Notes: generated by a model not told the origin, from the letters alone. A stretch of DNA of 64,000 nucleotides from Caccovivens sp964594865 (GCA_964594865.1 CAZQMZ010000005.1:1-64000); one strand, 5' to 3'. Counted from the first letter of the stretch, positions 42,634-51,954 are shown. Program-made: numbers and translations.

Positions 42634-43725
42634 ATGAATGTTCGACAACTTGAAATTTGCAATTTCAGAAATTATGAAAAAACAAAATTGGCTTTTGATG
42701 AAAAAGTCAATGTTTTTATTGGAAAAAATGCTCAAGGAAAAACAAATTTGCTTGAAAGCCTATATTATTCATGTATTGGAAAAAGTTTTAAATCTTGCAA
42801 AGACAAAGATCTCATCCGATGGGGTCAAGACAGCGGAAAAATTGACATCATCGTCAATAAAAAATATCGCGATGTTGAAGTGGAAATTGGTTTAAGTAGA
42901 TTACAGAAAAAAAGTGTGAAAATCAACAACCTTCCAATAAGAAGAATTGGCGAACTTATTGGAGAAATCAACATAGTCTTTTTTTCTCCACAAGAAATGA
43001 AACTTGTTCGAGAAAGTCCAGAAGAAAGACGTAAATTTATGGATGTCGACATTTCTCAAAACAATAAAAGATATTTTTATCAACTGTCGAGATATGAAAA
43101 AATTTTAGCGAACCGAAACAAACTTCTCAAAACATCCAACTCAATTGAAGTTGTCAAAGAAACTGTGGACATATGGGACAGAGCGCTTGTGACATCCGCC
43201 AAATTCATTGCTTTTGAAAGAGCAAAATTTATCTCACAAATTTTGCCATACTCTCAAAAGGCGCACAGTTTCTTAAGTGGTGGAAAAGAAAACTTGTCGC
43301 TTAAATATCGTTGTGGATGTTCGGTGGCACTTGACGAAAATTTTGAAAAAAACATGATTTCTCTTTTGAAGAAAAATCTTGAAAAGGACTATAAATTTGG
43401 ATATACAACAATCGGGGTCCACAGAGATGAAATAGACATTTTTTTGAATGACGTTGAAGTGAAAAATTTTGGTTCGCAAGGTCAACAGCGGACAGTGGCA
43501 CTTGCCTTGAAACTTGCAGAACTTGAAAATATGAAAGAAATCAACGGAGAATATCCAATTCTTCTTCTGGACGATGTTTTTTCAGAACTTGACAGCGAAC
43601 GTCAAGCAAGACTTCTCAAATTTGTTGGAAGAACACAGACCTTTATCACTTGCACAGATGAGAGAAAATTGGATGGAAAGATTTTTAAGATTGTGGACGG
43701 AAAAGTTTTTGAAGATAATGTTTGA
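42634..43725 (+). CDS. recF: DNA replication and repair protein RecF
   Basis: RecF is an SMC-like ATPase that helps load RecA at gaps through RecOR. Walker A is GKNAQGKTNLLESLYY, the signature region is FGSQGQQRTVALALKLAE, and Walker B is PILLLDDVFSELD. Length of 363 residues is normal. There is no ribosome binding site, and the -10 TAAAAT lies 6 bp before the ATG, so the mRNA is predicted to be leaderless. In most Bacillota recF is downstream of dnaN on the same strand; here it is divergent from dnaA. Confidence 0.97.
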   Translation: MNVRQLEICNFRNYEKTKLAFDEKVNVFIGKNAQGKTNLLESLYYSCIGKSFKSCKDKDLIRWGQDSGKIDIIVNKKYRDVEVEIGLSRLQKKSVKINNLPIRRIGELIGEINIVFFSPQEMKLVRESPEERRKFMDVDISQNNKRYFYQLSRYEKILANRNKLLKTSNSIEVVKETVDIWDRALVTSAKFIAFERAKFISQILPYSQKAHSFLSGGKENLSLKYRCGCSVALDENFEKNMISLLKKNLEKDYKFGYTTIGVHRDEIDIFLNDVEVKNFGSQGQQRTVALALKLAELENMKEINGEYPILLLDDVFSELDSERQARLLKFVGRTQTFITCTDERKLDGKIFKIVDGKVFEDNV

Positions 43726-43883
43726 TATTTTCTTGCAAAATTAAACAAAAATATATTAAAATAAAGAAAAGTTGTATACAAATTTGCAGGAAAGGAAAAA
43801 TTTATAAGATTGAATCGTCTTTAATATAAATCAAAAATAAAAAATCATTTTTGACATAAAGTCAAAAAAAAGGAGAAGAAGTT

Positions 43884-46742
43884 TTGGAAAATTATATTGT
43901 TTGGGGCGGAGCGGCCATTTTGGTGATTTTTTTAGGATTGGGTTTTCTTATGGGAGTGTGGAGAGGACTTAAACGTTCAACATGTCACATCTTTTTCTTT
44001 ATTGCAAGCATTATTTTGGCGTATTTAATCACAAAAGTGGTGACAAACGCACTGCTTGGAATTACGATTGCTTATGGAGAAGAGAGTTATTCTTTGAAAG
44101 ATTTGATTTCTCAGCTTATTTCCGAACAGTTTGATTTATCAAGTTACAGCAGTGTTTCAACCTTTATTGAAAACTTGCCGGCGGCAATTTTAAGTCCAAT
44201 TGTCTTCATGTTTTTGGTGATCGTGGTCTATTTTGTCGTTAACTTGATCTATCATTGCGTTGCTTGTTTTTGTTTTCGAAAAAAGAATGTAAAACAAAAA
44301 CCTCGCAGACTTTTGGGAGGCCTTTTGGGAATTGTTGAAGGTTTTGTTTTTATGATTGTGCTTTTTGCGCCAATCACAGCTCTGACAAATTTCTATCAAG
44401 ATCTGTCCACTTCTTCAAGTGAAAGCACGGAAATTTCCAGCGAAAATTCTTTTATGACAATTGACGAATATATTTCACTATATGTTCCACAAACGGTGAA
44501 CGACGTAATTACGGCGTATAACAATTCATTCTTTGGAAAATTGGTCAATTTTGGCGGACTTTCAGATGTCATTTTTGATGGACTTGCAAACGTTTCAGTG
44601 AATAATGAAAAAATTGTCATAAGAACGGAACTTTTGAACCTTGCGGAAATCTATAACAACGCCGTGGAAATCTATGGCGAAATTTCAAATTCCAACTATG
44701 ACATAAGCATCACAAATTTGAAAGACAGTGTTGAAACTTTTGTGGATAACGGTCTTTTCAAGGCGGTTATTGCTCCAACGATTGTTGATTACATTAAAAA
44801 CTACTCTCTTTCAGACGAAAACACAGATGAAAATTCTAGCTTTATGCAAGTTTTGGAAGACTTGATTGCAAACTTGAAAGAAGTTGTTGTGGAAGAGGGT
44901 TTTGACGGATACACATATTTCAGACATGACATTATGCAAGTATTTGAAATTGCAAATGATGTGTTTGAAAGCAAAATTGTTTCAAAGATTATAGATTTGG
45001 AAGAAAAATCCGTCATCAATATTTTGGAAATAGTCAACAACGAATCTGTGGAAACAATCGCCACAAATATGTTGACTCTCAACATTGTTCAAGACTCTTT
45101 CTCAACAATCATAAAATTTGCAAACACACAAATTGAAAGCTTGTTTGAAAGTGACGAAACAATCGGGCTTAATTCAAACATAACCGACACAGAAAAACTT
45201 GTCAGCGACATCTTTGAAATCCTGAACGAAATTTTGGAACTGTACGATCATATTGACATTATAAGTCTTTTGGACGGAGATATTTTTGAAATTCTTTCAC
45301 AAGCTGAAGATTTGAGTTCTGTGCTTGACAGCTTGGGAGTTGTTTTTGACAATGTGAGAGAACTTGAATTGTTGGTTCTTGATGAAAACGGCACAACAGT
45401 GTATGTTTTTGACAACCTTTTGAAAACCTTTGAAATTTCATTGCTTGGCGATGAAGTTCAAACAGAAAGTGGCAGTGAAACTTTGGACACATACACCAAA
45501 TTCTTCAACTTCATAAAAGAGCCAATCATGACAATTTTGGATTTGGAAATTTTAAGCTCTGAGAATTTTGATGAAGTGTATGAAAGCATTTTGGATCGAT
45601 TGAAAGAAAATGAAGATCTTTTTGCAGAGCTTCTTATGCCGTTCTATCAACTTAAAAATGCGACCTTTGATGGCGAAACATCTTTGAAAGAATTGGTGTT
45701 TGACAGTATGATTGATGCATTGAAAGATGTGATCAGTGAAGATATAATTAACTTTGATGCTGTGGAGAACACATATGAAAGCTGGAAGAGCGAGCTTGAA
45801 CTTTTGGGCAAAACATTGAACGCGTTGAACTCTGGCGAGATTGAAAGTGGAACCGAAATGACATATCTTGAATACATCCAACAAGATTCTTTTGACATGA
45901 ACACTCTTTTGGAAGCAATACTTGAAGGCACGGATGATGCGTTTACAAACATTTTGACACCAATTTTTAAATCAAGTTTGTTCTCACCTTTGGTTGAAAG
46001 CGTGTTTGAAGAGATTGACAATCAAATTTTCAGCTTGACAGGTGTTAATCCACAAACATCTCTTGACAACTTGAAATCGACAATCGAGGGCGACAGCGGA
46101 GTGATTGAAACATTGAAATCTCTTTTGGAGACAACTCTAAATGAGGAAAATATGAGCGAAATCAGTCTTTCAACAGTCGGCAAAATTTTGGATATTCTTC
46201 AAAACAATGCAAAATCATCTGGAAATGAAGGAAATTATGACGGCGTGTTCAACAACATCTTTGTCAATTTGGTTTGGTATTTGACAGGCGATGACATAAG
46301 TGCTGGAGAAATATATTCCAGTGAGACAAACAAGAATGAATACACAGAAGAAATCAAAGCGCTTTTGAAAGAGAATTTGTCAATAGATGAGATTGATTAT
46401 TATAAAATTAATTTTGAAAGTGCAATGTCCGGAATTGAAGATGTTGTTAATCTTGCACAATCACTTTTGGAAAATTTGAATAACTTTAATTTCTCAGGCG
46501 AAAGTGACATCTCCACTTTTGTGGAAAAACTTGAAACAGCAATTGGAGAAACTTCGGCGGAAATTATCGAAAAATTGGCATCTATAGTTGACCAAATTGA
46601 AGATAAGTATGATTTCATTGACGAGTCAACAATAACAGAATTTGGAGATGAAATTGTTGAACAAATTAATGACACTTTCGATTCAGATGTTGCTCAGGCG
46701 ATATGCGATCTTCTTGGACTCAAATCAATTACACAAGCTTGA
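43884..46742 (+). CDS. CvpA-like membrane protein with a very large helical acidic domain
   Basis: The first 185 residues contain four hydrophobic segments and resemble CvpA (colicin V production) proteins: GVWRGLKRSTCHIFFFIASIILAYLITK and PRRLLGGLLGIVEGFVFMIVLFAPI. After that come about 765 residues without a membrane segment, strongly acidic, Leu/Ile-rich, mostly predicted helix (repeated DLI.NLKEVV, ILEIVNNES, LLENLNNF patterns), with almost no Cys or Trp. CvpA-type proteins are otherwise about 170-250 residues, so this is a large extension, probably outside the membrane. The start is TTG at 43884 with AAAGGAG. It follows recF by 158 bp. Function unknown. Confidence 0.7.
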   Translation: MENYIVWGGAAILVIFLGLGFLMGVWRGLKRSTCHIFFFIASIILAYLITKVVTNALLGITIAYGEESYSLKDLISQLISEQFDLSSYSSVSTFIENLPAAILSPIVFMFLVIVVYFVVNLIYHCVACFCFRKKNVKQKPRRLLGGLLGIVEGFVFMIVLFAPITALTNFYQDLSTSSSESTEISSENSFMTIDEYISLYVPQTVNDVITAYNNSFFGKLVNFGGLSDVIFDGLANVSVNNEKIVIRTELLNLAEIYNNAVEIYGEISNSNYDISITNLKDSVETFVDNGLFKAVIAPTIVDYIKNYSLSDENTDENSSFMQVLEDLIANLKEVVVEEGFDGYTYFRHDIMQVFEIANDVFESKIVSKIIDLEEKSVINILEIVNNESVETIATNMLTLNIVQDSFSTIIKFANTQIESLFESDETIGLNSNITDTEKLVSDIFEILNEILELYDHIDIISLLDGDIFEILSQAEDLSSVLDSLGVVFDNVRELELLVLDENGTTVYVFDNLLKTFEISLLGDEVQTESGSETLDTYTKFFNFIKEPIMTILDLEILSSENFDEVYESILDRLKENEDLFAELLMPFYQLKNATFDGETSLKELVFDSMIDALKDVISEDIINFDAVENTYESWKSELELLGKTLNALNSGEIESGTEMTYLEYIQQDSFDMNTLLEAILEGTDDAFTNILTPIFKSSLFSPLVESVFEEIDNQIFSLTGVNPQTSLDNLKSTIEGDSGVIETLKSLLETTLNEENMSEISLSTVGKILDILQNNAKSSGNEGNYDGVFNNIFVNLVWYLTGDDISAGEIYSSETNKNEYTEEIKALLKENLSIDEIDYYKINFESAMSGIEDVVNLAQSLLENLNNFNFSGESDISTFVEKLETAIGETSAEIIEKLASIVDQIEDKYDFIDESTITEFGDEIVEQINDTFDSDVAQAICDLLGLKSITQA

Positions 46743-46752
46743 GAATAAAATG

Positions 46753-46784
46753 AAAAAGTTGAGACTGAATTCTCAACTTTTTTG
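46753..46784 (+). terminator. Terminator after the CvpA-like gene
   Basis: AAAAGTTGAGA and TCTCAACTTTT pair around a 6-nt loop with a T run. Confidence 0.85.
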
Positions 46785-46873
46785 TTCTAGAAAAACTTTA
46801 ATAAAATTTTTTCGTTTAGCAAGATCTTTAATAAAATTAATTTTTGTAAAAAAATACATGTTGTCGATTTGAT

Positions 46874-46901
46874 TTGAAAATATTAAATTATGTGATAAAA
46901 T
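46874..46901 (+). promoter_or_regulatory. rsmH promoter, predicted leaderless start
   Basis: TTGAAA (46874-46879), a 16-bp spacer and TAAAAT (46896-46901) lie upstream, with ATTTAC before the ATG. The segment is almost identical to the recF promoter. Confidence 0.7.
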
Positions 46902-46907
46902 ATTTAC

Positions 46908-47834
46908 ATGAACTCATATCACATTCCAATCATGGTCAAGGAAATTATTGACGGCTTGAACATCAAAGAAAATGGAATATATGTCGATTGCACTGTTGGC
47001 GGAGGCGGACATTCTTTTGAAATTGCAAAGAGACTGAAAGATGGACATCTCTTTTGTTTTGATCGAGACCAAGAAGCAATTGACTTTGCAAAAGAAAGAT
47101 TGAAAAAGTTTGGTGACAAAGTGACTTTGATTAAAGACAACTTCAAAAACGCACCAACAGTTTTGGAAGGGAAAAAGATTGACGGATTTTTGGTCGATTT
47201 GGGCATCAGTTCTCACCAAATTGACGAAGGTGGACGCGGTTTTTCTTTCGTGCGTGACGGCGAACTTGATATGCGTATGGACAGAGAAGAAAAAACATTG
47301 ACAGCACGCGAGATTGTCAACACGTTTTCATATGAAGAGTTGGTCAAAATTTTTCGAACATATGGAGAAGAAGAATTTTCAACAATCATTGCAAAAAACA
47401 TAATCAAAGAGCGTGAACAGGGAGAAATTGTCACAACCTTTCAACTTCGAGACATCATTGAGAGAAGTTTACCAAAAAAAGTGGTGTTCTCACGCGGTGG
47501 AGCATCCAAAAAAGTTTTTCAGGCTCTTCGAATTTATGTCAACGGCGAACTTGAAAAGTTGGATGAATTTTTGACAAAGATGATTGGCTTACTCAACAGT
47601 GGCGGACGCGGTTGTGTGTTGACTTTTCACAGTTTGGAAGACCGAATTGTCAAAAACGTTTTTAAACTTGAAAGCACAAATTGCATATGTCCACCGAAAA
47701 CGCCGATTTGTATATGTGGCCACAGAGCAAACGTCAAGTTGGTCAATCGCAAACCGATCATTGCATCGGTTGAAGAGCAAAAAAGCAACTCTAGAAGTAC
47801 AAGCGCAAAACTGCGTGTGGTGGAGAAGATTTAA
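46908..47834 (+). CDS. rsmH: 16S rRNA (cytosine-N4) methyltransferase RsmH
   Basis: RsmH (MraW) methylates C1402 of 16S rRNA. The SAM-binding loop YVDCTVGGGGHSFEIAKRL is at the N-terminus. DGFLVDLGISSHQIDEGGRGFSF and the C-terminal LTFHSLEDRIVKNVFK are family signatures. Length is 308 residues. The message is probably leaderless. It starts a division-wall cluster in the usual mraW-ftsL-PBP order, although mraZ is absent. Confidence 0.96.
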   Translation: MNSYHIPIMVKEIIDGLNIKENGIYVDCTVGGGGHSFEIAKRLKDGHLFCFDRDQEAIDFAKERLKKFGDKVTLIKDNFKNAPTVLEGKKIDGFLVDLGISSHQIDEGGRGFSFVRDGELDMRMDREEKTLTAREIVNTFSYEELVKIFRTYGEEEFSTIIAKNIIKEREQGEIVTTFQLRDIIERSLPKKVVFSRGGASKKVFQALRIYVNGELEKLDEFLTKMIGLLNSGGRGCVLTFHSLEDRIVKNVFKLESTNCICPPKTPICICGHRANVKLVNRKPIIASVEEQKSNSRSTSAKLRVVEKI

Positions 47835-47866
47835 GTCATTATGTGAAAAGGAGAAGAATATAATAT

Positions 47867-48562
47867 ATGGATCAATCGAATCAAAACAAAGGAATTTTTG
47901 AGTCCAATGTGGAAGTTCTTGAAAAAACAACGGAAACAACTCAAGACAAACTTGTTGAAAATGAAAAAGCAGAAGTCACCGTTCAAAACGCACCGCCTGC
48001 CAATGAATCATATTTAAACTCCTTCAAAGACATGACGATTGCCGACCTTAAACGCGAAGAAGAAGAGAAATTTAAGGCAGAAAGGGACAGGCTTATTCAG
48101 GAACAATTTGAAAAAGAACTCAAAGAAAAGACGAAGGCCAAGCAAGAGAAAGTTCAACAGACAGCAAAAGAAGAGAGCAAGAATGTTATTGAAAAGCCCA
48201 ACTATGACTTGATTGAAGAGAACAAAAAAATTGTCAAGCTGTCAAAGAAAACTCACGAAAAAAGCAAGAAAAAGACTGCAGGAATTGTTTTGGCGTGCGT
48301 TTTGGGAGCGAGTGCGGTGGTTTGTGTTGCCAACACCATTGTCATTGACCAAATGAGTTCAAACTATGTCCAAATTGATGAAACATATCAATTCAACTTG
48401 GCAAAATATTTGAAAGACATATACAATTTGGATGTGACTAAAGACAGTATGCAGGTGATTGAAACCTATCCTGACGAACTTTTGGACGCAGGAGATGTTG
48501 GCGAAAGTTCAAATTGGTTTGACAGAATTTGCAATTTCATAGTGGGGATCTTTGGAGGTTAA
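47867..48562 (+). CDS. Single-pass membrane protein in the FtsL position
   Basis: This 231-residue protein has a cytoplasmic N-terminus of about 145 residues, with a Glu/Lys-rich coiled coil at about 60-105. One transmembrane segment follows (about 147-168, AGIVLACVLGASAVVCVANTIVI), then about 60 external residues. It lies between rsmH and a division PBP, where ftsL normally sits, but FtsL is short with a small cytoplasmic tail and an external coiled coil. I therefore call it FtsL-like by position only. AAAGGAG is 13 nt before the ATG, longer than usual. Its 3' end contains the GGAGG used by the next gene. Confidence 0.55.
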   Translation: MDQSNQNKGIFESNVEVLEKTTETTQDKLVENEKAEVTVQNAPPANESYLNSFKDMTIADLKREEEEKFKAERDRLIQEQFEKELKEKTKAKQEKVQQTAKEESKNVIEKPNYDLIEENKKIVKLSKKTHEKSKKKTAGIVLACVLGASAVVCVANTIVIDQMSSNYVQIDETYQFNLAKYLKDIYNLDVTKDSMQVIETYPDELLDAGDVGESSNWFDRICNFIVGIFGG

Positions 48563-48564
48563 AA

Positions 48565-50460
48565 TTGCAAAAGGTCTACACCCTACACTCAATGCAAAAA
48601 AGGATAAAAGCAATTTTGCTTGTTGTCCTTTTTCTTTTTTGCAGTTTGATTGTTAGGCTTTTTGTTGTTCAAATCATAAATGGCAAATCTTTGCAAATCA
48701 AAGCAACTGACCAATGGACTCGCGATCTTTCACTAACTGCTCCACGTGGAGTGATTTATGACAGCACAGGAGACACTCTTGCAGTTTCTTACACAACGTA
48801 TGACATCTATGTTCGTGGAAGAGAAGTGACAAGCGCAACGCACACAGCAACCATACTTTCAATCTTGTTAGATCTAGACTTTTCTTCAACTCTTGAAAAA
48901 GTTATGAAAAAGGATGTGTCGGAAGTTCTTCTCAAAATGCAAGTTGACGGAGATATTGCTGAAGAAATCTATAACGCCAACCTCGACGGAGTTTATATCA
49001 CCGAAAACGTTGGGAGATATTATGTCTATGGCAACCTTTTCACGCAACTGTTGGGATTTGTTTCGGTGGATAATGTTGGGCAGGCAGGCTTGGAAGCATA
49101 TTTGAATGAGTATCTCACCGGCACAGACGGATATTCTTATGTGCAAAGTGATTTGCAAGGTAAGGAAATTTCCAGCACCATAAGATATTATGTCAGCGGA
49201 ACAGCTGGTGACGATGTCACATTGACAGTCAACAGCAAAATTCAAATTATTTTGGAAAGAATTTTGCAACAAGCGTATGAAGAACAAGAGGCAAAATCGG
49301 TGACAGGAATTGTCATGAACGCACAAACAGGCGAGATTTTGGCAATCTCAACCAAGCCAAGTTTCGACCTTAATGATCCACCACGCGACGACCTTGAAAC
49401 ACTTTTTGAAGAAATGAAGATGACTGCCATCACGGACACATATGAACCAGGTTCCACTTTCAAAATTTTGACACTTGCAGCGGCGCTTGAAGAAGGCGTT
49501 GTCACGCTTGAAGACACTTTTTATTGTCCGGGATATAGAATTGTTGACGGGCAAAAAATCAAATGCTGGAAAACGATCGGGCATGGCAACCAAACTTTGG
49601 CTGAGGCTTTTGCTAATTCTTGCAACTGCTGTTTCATAGATTTGGCGCTTCGGCTGGGTGTTGACAAATTTTATGAATATATGGAAAAATTTGGTTTGGG
49701 ACAAAAAACGGGAATAACTCTCAGCGGAGAAAGTTCGGGCATTTTGATGGAAAAATCGCAAGTCAAAACTGTGGACTTGGCACGCATGGGTTTTGGGCAC
49801 GCAATCGCAGTGACTCCAATTCAACTTTTGTCAATCGTTGCGGGCATAACAAACGGCGGAGTGTATAACACGCCGACAGTCATTCAAAAAATCACAAATG
49901 TTGACGGAAAGACGACATACACTCCGTCGACAAGTTCAACAAGGCTCGTTTCTACACAAACAAGCGCTATTGTCAATCAACTTTTGCAGTTTGCAGAGAA
50001 CAAATCAGGAGATTACACTTTTGTCGAAGGCTATAATGTTGGCGGAAAGACAGGCACAGCGCAAAAGTATGACGAAAACGGGCAGATCGCAAGCGGAAAA
50101 TATATTTCAAGCTTTATTGGAACATATCCAGCAGATAATCCGCAATATATTTTCATGATCATTGTCGACGAACCAAGCGCAGGAGTATATTATGGTTCTC
50201 TTGTTGCAGCGCCTTATGGAAAAGAATTTTTCTCTCAACTTTTTGAACTATATGACATTCCAAAGGATGATCCAACCGTGGTGGTGGAGCAAGTGATCAT
50301 GCCACAGGTGACCGGCTATTCTCTTGCGAATGCTGTTGCAATTCTTGCGCAAATTGGACTCGAATATGAAATTGACGGCGAAGGCGGAATTGTCCTTTCG
50401 CAACTTCCGCCAGCTGGAACAATTTTAAACAGAGGCGACACGGTGTTGCTGACAACATGA
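48565..50460 (+). CDS. Class B penicillin-binding protein (division transpeptidase, SpoVD/Pbp2B-like)
   Basis: This bitopic enzyme cross-links peptidoglycan during septation or spore cortex synthesis. There is a short cytoplasmic tail, one membrane helix (about residues 16-36), a PBP dimerisation domain (APRGVIYD), and the transpeptidase domain with Ser297 in STFK, SCN at 352-354 and KTG at 495. A single C-terminal PASTA-like domain (PQVTGYSLANAVAILAQIG) follows. I choose the TTG at 48565, 6 nt after GGAGG at the end of the previous gene, giving 631 residues. Context after rsmH points to a cell-division PBP; one PASTA domain is more like SpoVD than Pbp2B. Confidence 0.9.
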   Translation: MQKVYTLHSMQKRIKAILLVVLFLFCSLIVRLFVVQIINGKSLQIKATDQWTRDLSLTAPRGVIYDSTGDTLAVSYTTYDIYVRGREVTSATHTATILSILLDLDFSSTLEKVMKKDVSEVLLKMQVDGDIAEEIYNANLDGVYITENVGRYYVYGNLFTQLLGFVSVDNVGQAGLEAYLNEYLTGTDGYSYVQSDLQGKEISSTIRYYVSGTAGDDVTLTVNSKIQIILERILQQAYEEQEAKSVTGIVMNAQTGEILAISTKPSFDLNDPPRDDLETLFEEMKMTAITDTYEPGSTFKILTLAAALEEGVVTLEDTFYCPGYRIVDGQKIKCWKTIGHGNQTLAEAFANSCNCCFIDLALRLGVDKFYEYMEKFGLGQKTGITLSGESSGILMEKSQVKTVDLARMGFGHAIAVTPIQLLSIVAGITNGGVYNTPTVIQKITNVDGKTTYTPSTSSTRLVSTQTSAIVNQLLQFAENKSGDYTFVEGYNVGGKTGTAQKYDENGQIASGKYISSFIGTYPADNPQYIFMIIVDEPSAGVYYGSLVAAPYGKEFFSQLFELYDIPKDDPTVVVEQVIMPQVTGYSLANAVAILAQIGLEYEIDGEGGIVLSQLPPAGTILNRGDTVLLTT

Positions 50461-50480
50461 AAACTTTCATTTTAGTTTGA

Positions 50481-50510
50481 TTGACAAGAAAATTGAAAAT
50501 GATATAAAAT
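50481..50510 (+). promoter_or_regulatory. Promoter of the YugP-type gene, predicted leaderless start
   Basis: TTGACA (50481-50486), an 18-bp spacer and TAAAAT (50505-50510) lie upstream, followed by ATCTTC and the ATG at 50517. Confidence 0.65.
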
Positions 50511-50516
50511 ATCTTC

Positions 50517-51245
50517 ATGTGGACTTGGATTATTGTTGGAATTGTCATAGGGCTTGCAGTTTTGCTATGCTTTTTACTTGCTATAGCAAACTTTTCCTTT
50601 GAGAATTTTGAAGCAAAATTGAAAGAATATTCTGTCAAAAGAAACAGTTATGGCATAACCACTCATCAATATGTCGACATGTTGAACAAAAACTATTTCA
50701 ACGGTAGGTTGAAGATTGCCAAATGTGCGCGCTTGAAAGATCATTATTCTCGCGGGATTGTGGCACTGTCAGAAGAAACGATGAACTCCAACAGTCTGGC
50801 AAGTTTGGCAATTATATCTCATGAAATGGGGCATGCTCGACAGGACGCCAGTGGTGACTCTTTGGAAAAGCATTGGCGTATGCGTCGCACAGGACGAATT
50901 TGTGGATTTTTCTTCATGCCACTTCTCATTGTTGGCGCCGTGCTTTGTTTGCTTTGGGTGTTTGAAGTTCTTTCAAGCATATATTTTCTTGTGGCAGGAG
51001 TTACTTGTCTGGCTTTGGCGTTATTCATTTTCATTTTCGCAATAATTTTGAAATATAAAGAAATCAAAATTGAGAAAGAAGCGTCAGAATTTGCTATTGA
51101 ATATTTGAAAGAGATTCTTTTGGATGACGAAATTCAGGCATGCAGAGATCTTCTCAATTCTGCAAAATTGACCTATTGGGCGGGGCTGATTCGCACTCTT
51201 CTTTCATGGACAATGCTCACCGGCAAGGATACAATGTTTAAATAA
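50517..51245 (+). CDS. YugP-family zinc metallopeptidase
   Basis: This 242-residue membrane metallopeptidase has an N-terminal membrane helix (about 3-25), the zinc motif HEMGH at 102-106, and two further hydrophobic helices at about 130-175. The DNA after the motif (ARQDASGDS) fits the YugP/zinc-peptidase-2 family found in Bacillota. Physiological substrates are unknown. There is no ribosome binding site, and the promoter puts transcription start at the ATG. It follows the division PBP but has its own promoter. Confidence 0.85.
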   Translation: MWTWIIVGIVIGLAVLLCFLLAIANFSFENFEAKLKEYSVKRNSYGITTHQYVDMLNKNYFNGRLKIAKCARLKDHYSRGIVALSEETMNSNSLASLAIISHEMGHARQDASGDSLEKHWRMRRTGRICGFFFMPLLIVGAVLCLLWVFEVLSSIYFLVAGVTCLALALFIFIFAIILKYKEIKIEKEASEFAIEYLKEILLDDEIQACRDLLNSAKLTYWAGLIRTLLSWTMLTGKDTMFK

Positions 51246-51266
51246 AAAAAAGACCTCAGTCTTTTT
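51244..51266. terminator. Bidirectional terminator
   Basis: AAAAAGAC and GTCTTTTT pair around CTCA between the convergent YugP and DUF1540 genes. Confidence 0.75.
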
Positions 51267-51426
51267 CCGTGAAACTCTTGCAAAAATGTTTTTGTATACC
51301 GTTTGACATTGGCTCCCCGTCGCCTTGTGAAACGTCAATCACTTGTTTGTTGCAATTGTTTCCATTTTCGTTATATAAACATTTTGTGCAGTTGCATCTC
51401 ACACCGCTGTTTAAATTTTCTTTCAT
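51256..51426 (-). CDS. DUF1540-type small Cys-rich protein
   Basis: The 56-residue product has the DUF1540 pattern: VRCNCTKCLYNENGNNC and a later HFCKSF, giving five cysteines that could bind a metal. I use the ATG at 51426, 5 nt after GGAGG; the upstream ATG lies inside that site. DUF1540 proteins are common in sporulating Clostridia, and their role is not established. Confidence 0.8.
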   Translation of the reverse strand: MKENLNSGVRCNCTKCLYNENGNNCNKQVIDVSQGDGEPMSNGIQKHFCKSFTEKD

Positions 51427-51512
51427 ACAAACCTCCATCTATATTGTCTGTTAAAATTTTTGTTTTATGCATAAAACAAAACAAAAAAACATATAAATAA
51501 ATGTAAAATTTG

Positions 51513-51541
51513 TTGACATTTTTTGTTTTTAGGTCTAAAAT
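51513..51541 (+). promoter_or_regulatory. Promoter of the small membrane protein
   Basis: TTGACA (51513-51518), a 17-bp spacer and TAAAAT (51536-51541). Confidence 0.75.
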
Positions 51542-51589
51542 CAATAATGTAATAATCAAATTACAAATTTTTTAAAAAGGAGAGAAAAA

Positions 51590-51811
51590 ATGGCAAAAAA
51601 ATCTGATTATTTTGGAATGGGATATCTTGTCAGCGTCATCCTTGCAATTATTCCGGTGACATCTTGGATTTTGGGAGCAATTACAAGATTTTCCGAAGGA
51701 AAAATTGTTGCAGGACTGCTCAGACTTATCTTAGGCTGGAACATCATTTGGATTATTGACTTAATTCTTATGATCGTAAGCAAACACATCATGAGAATTT
51801 TGAACATCTAA
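51590..51811 (+). CDS. Small two-helix membrane protein, unknown
   Basis: This 73-residue protein has two hydrophobic segments (about 11-30 and 41-63) separated by RFSEGKIVAGLLR. I do not recognise a family; the overall plan resembles small YqaE- or TM2-like membrane proteins. It is a complete transcription unit with a consensus promoter, AAAAGGAG site and strong terminator, which supports it as a real gene. Confidence 0.7.
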   Translation: MAKKSDYFGMGYLVSVILAIIPVTSWILGAITRFSEGKIVAGLLRLILGWNIIWIIDLILMIVSKHIMRILNI

Positions 51812-51816
51812 AAAAA

Positions 51817-51845
51817 GAAAACCCTCAAAACAGAGGGTTTTTTAT
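51817..51845 (+). terminator. Terminator of the small membrane protein
   Basis: AAAACCCTC and GAGGGTTTT pair around AAAACA with a T6 run. Confidence 0.9.
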
Positions 51846-51954
51846 TATCTTCGCAATAAACAACTTGACAAAGAATTTGAATACATCTTCAAAAATAGAG
51901 ATTGTGTAAATGGTAAACGAGTTCATACCACACTTTATACAAGAAGATATAAAT
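51846..51954 (+). pseudogene. Possible remnant of an rnpA-like 5' segment
   Basis: One frame reads LRNKQLDKEFEYIFKN, then RDCVNGKRVHTTLYTRRYK and a stop. This resembles the N-terminus of RNase P protein (F..I(F/Y)K.G..V). It has no start codon or ribosome binding site and covers about 35 codons. The match is short and could be chance. Confidence 0.25.
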
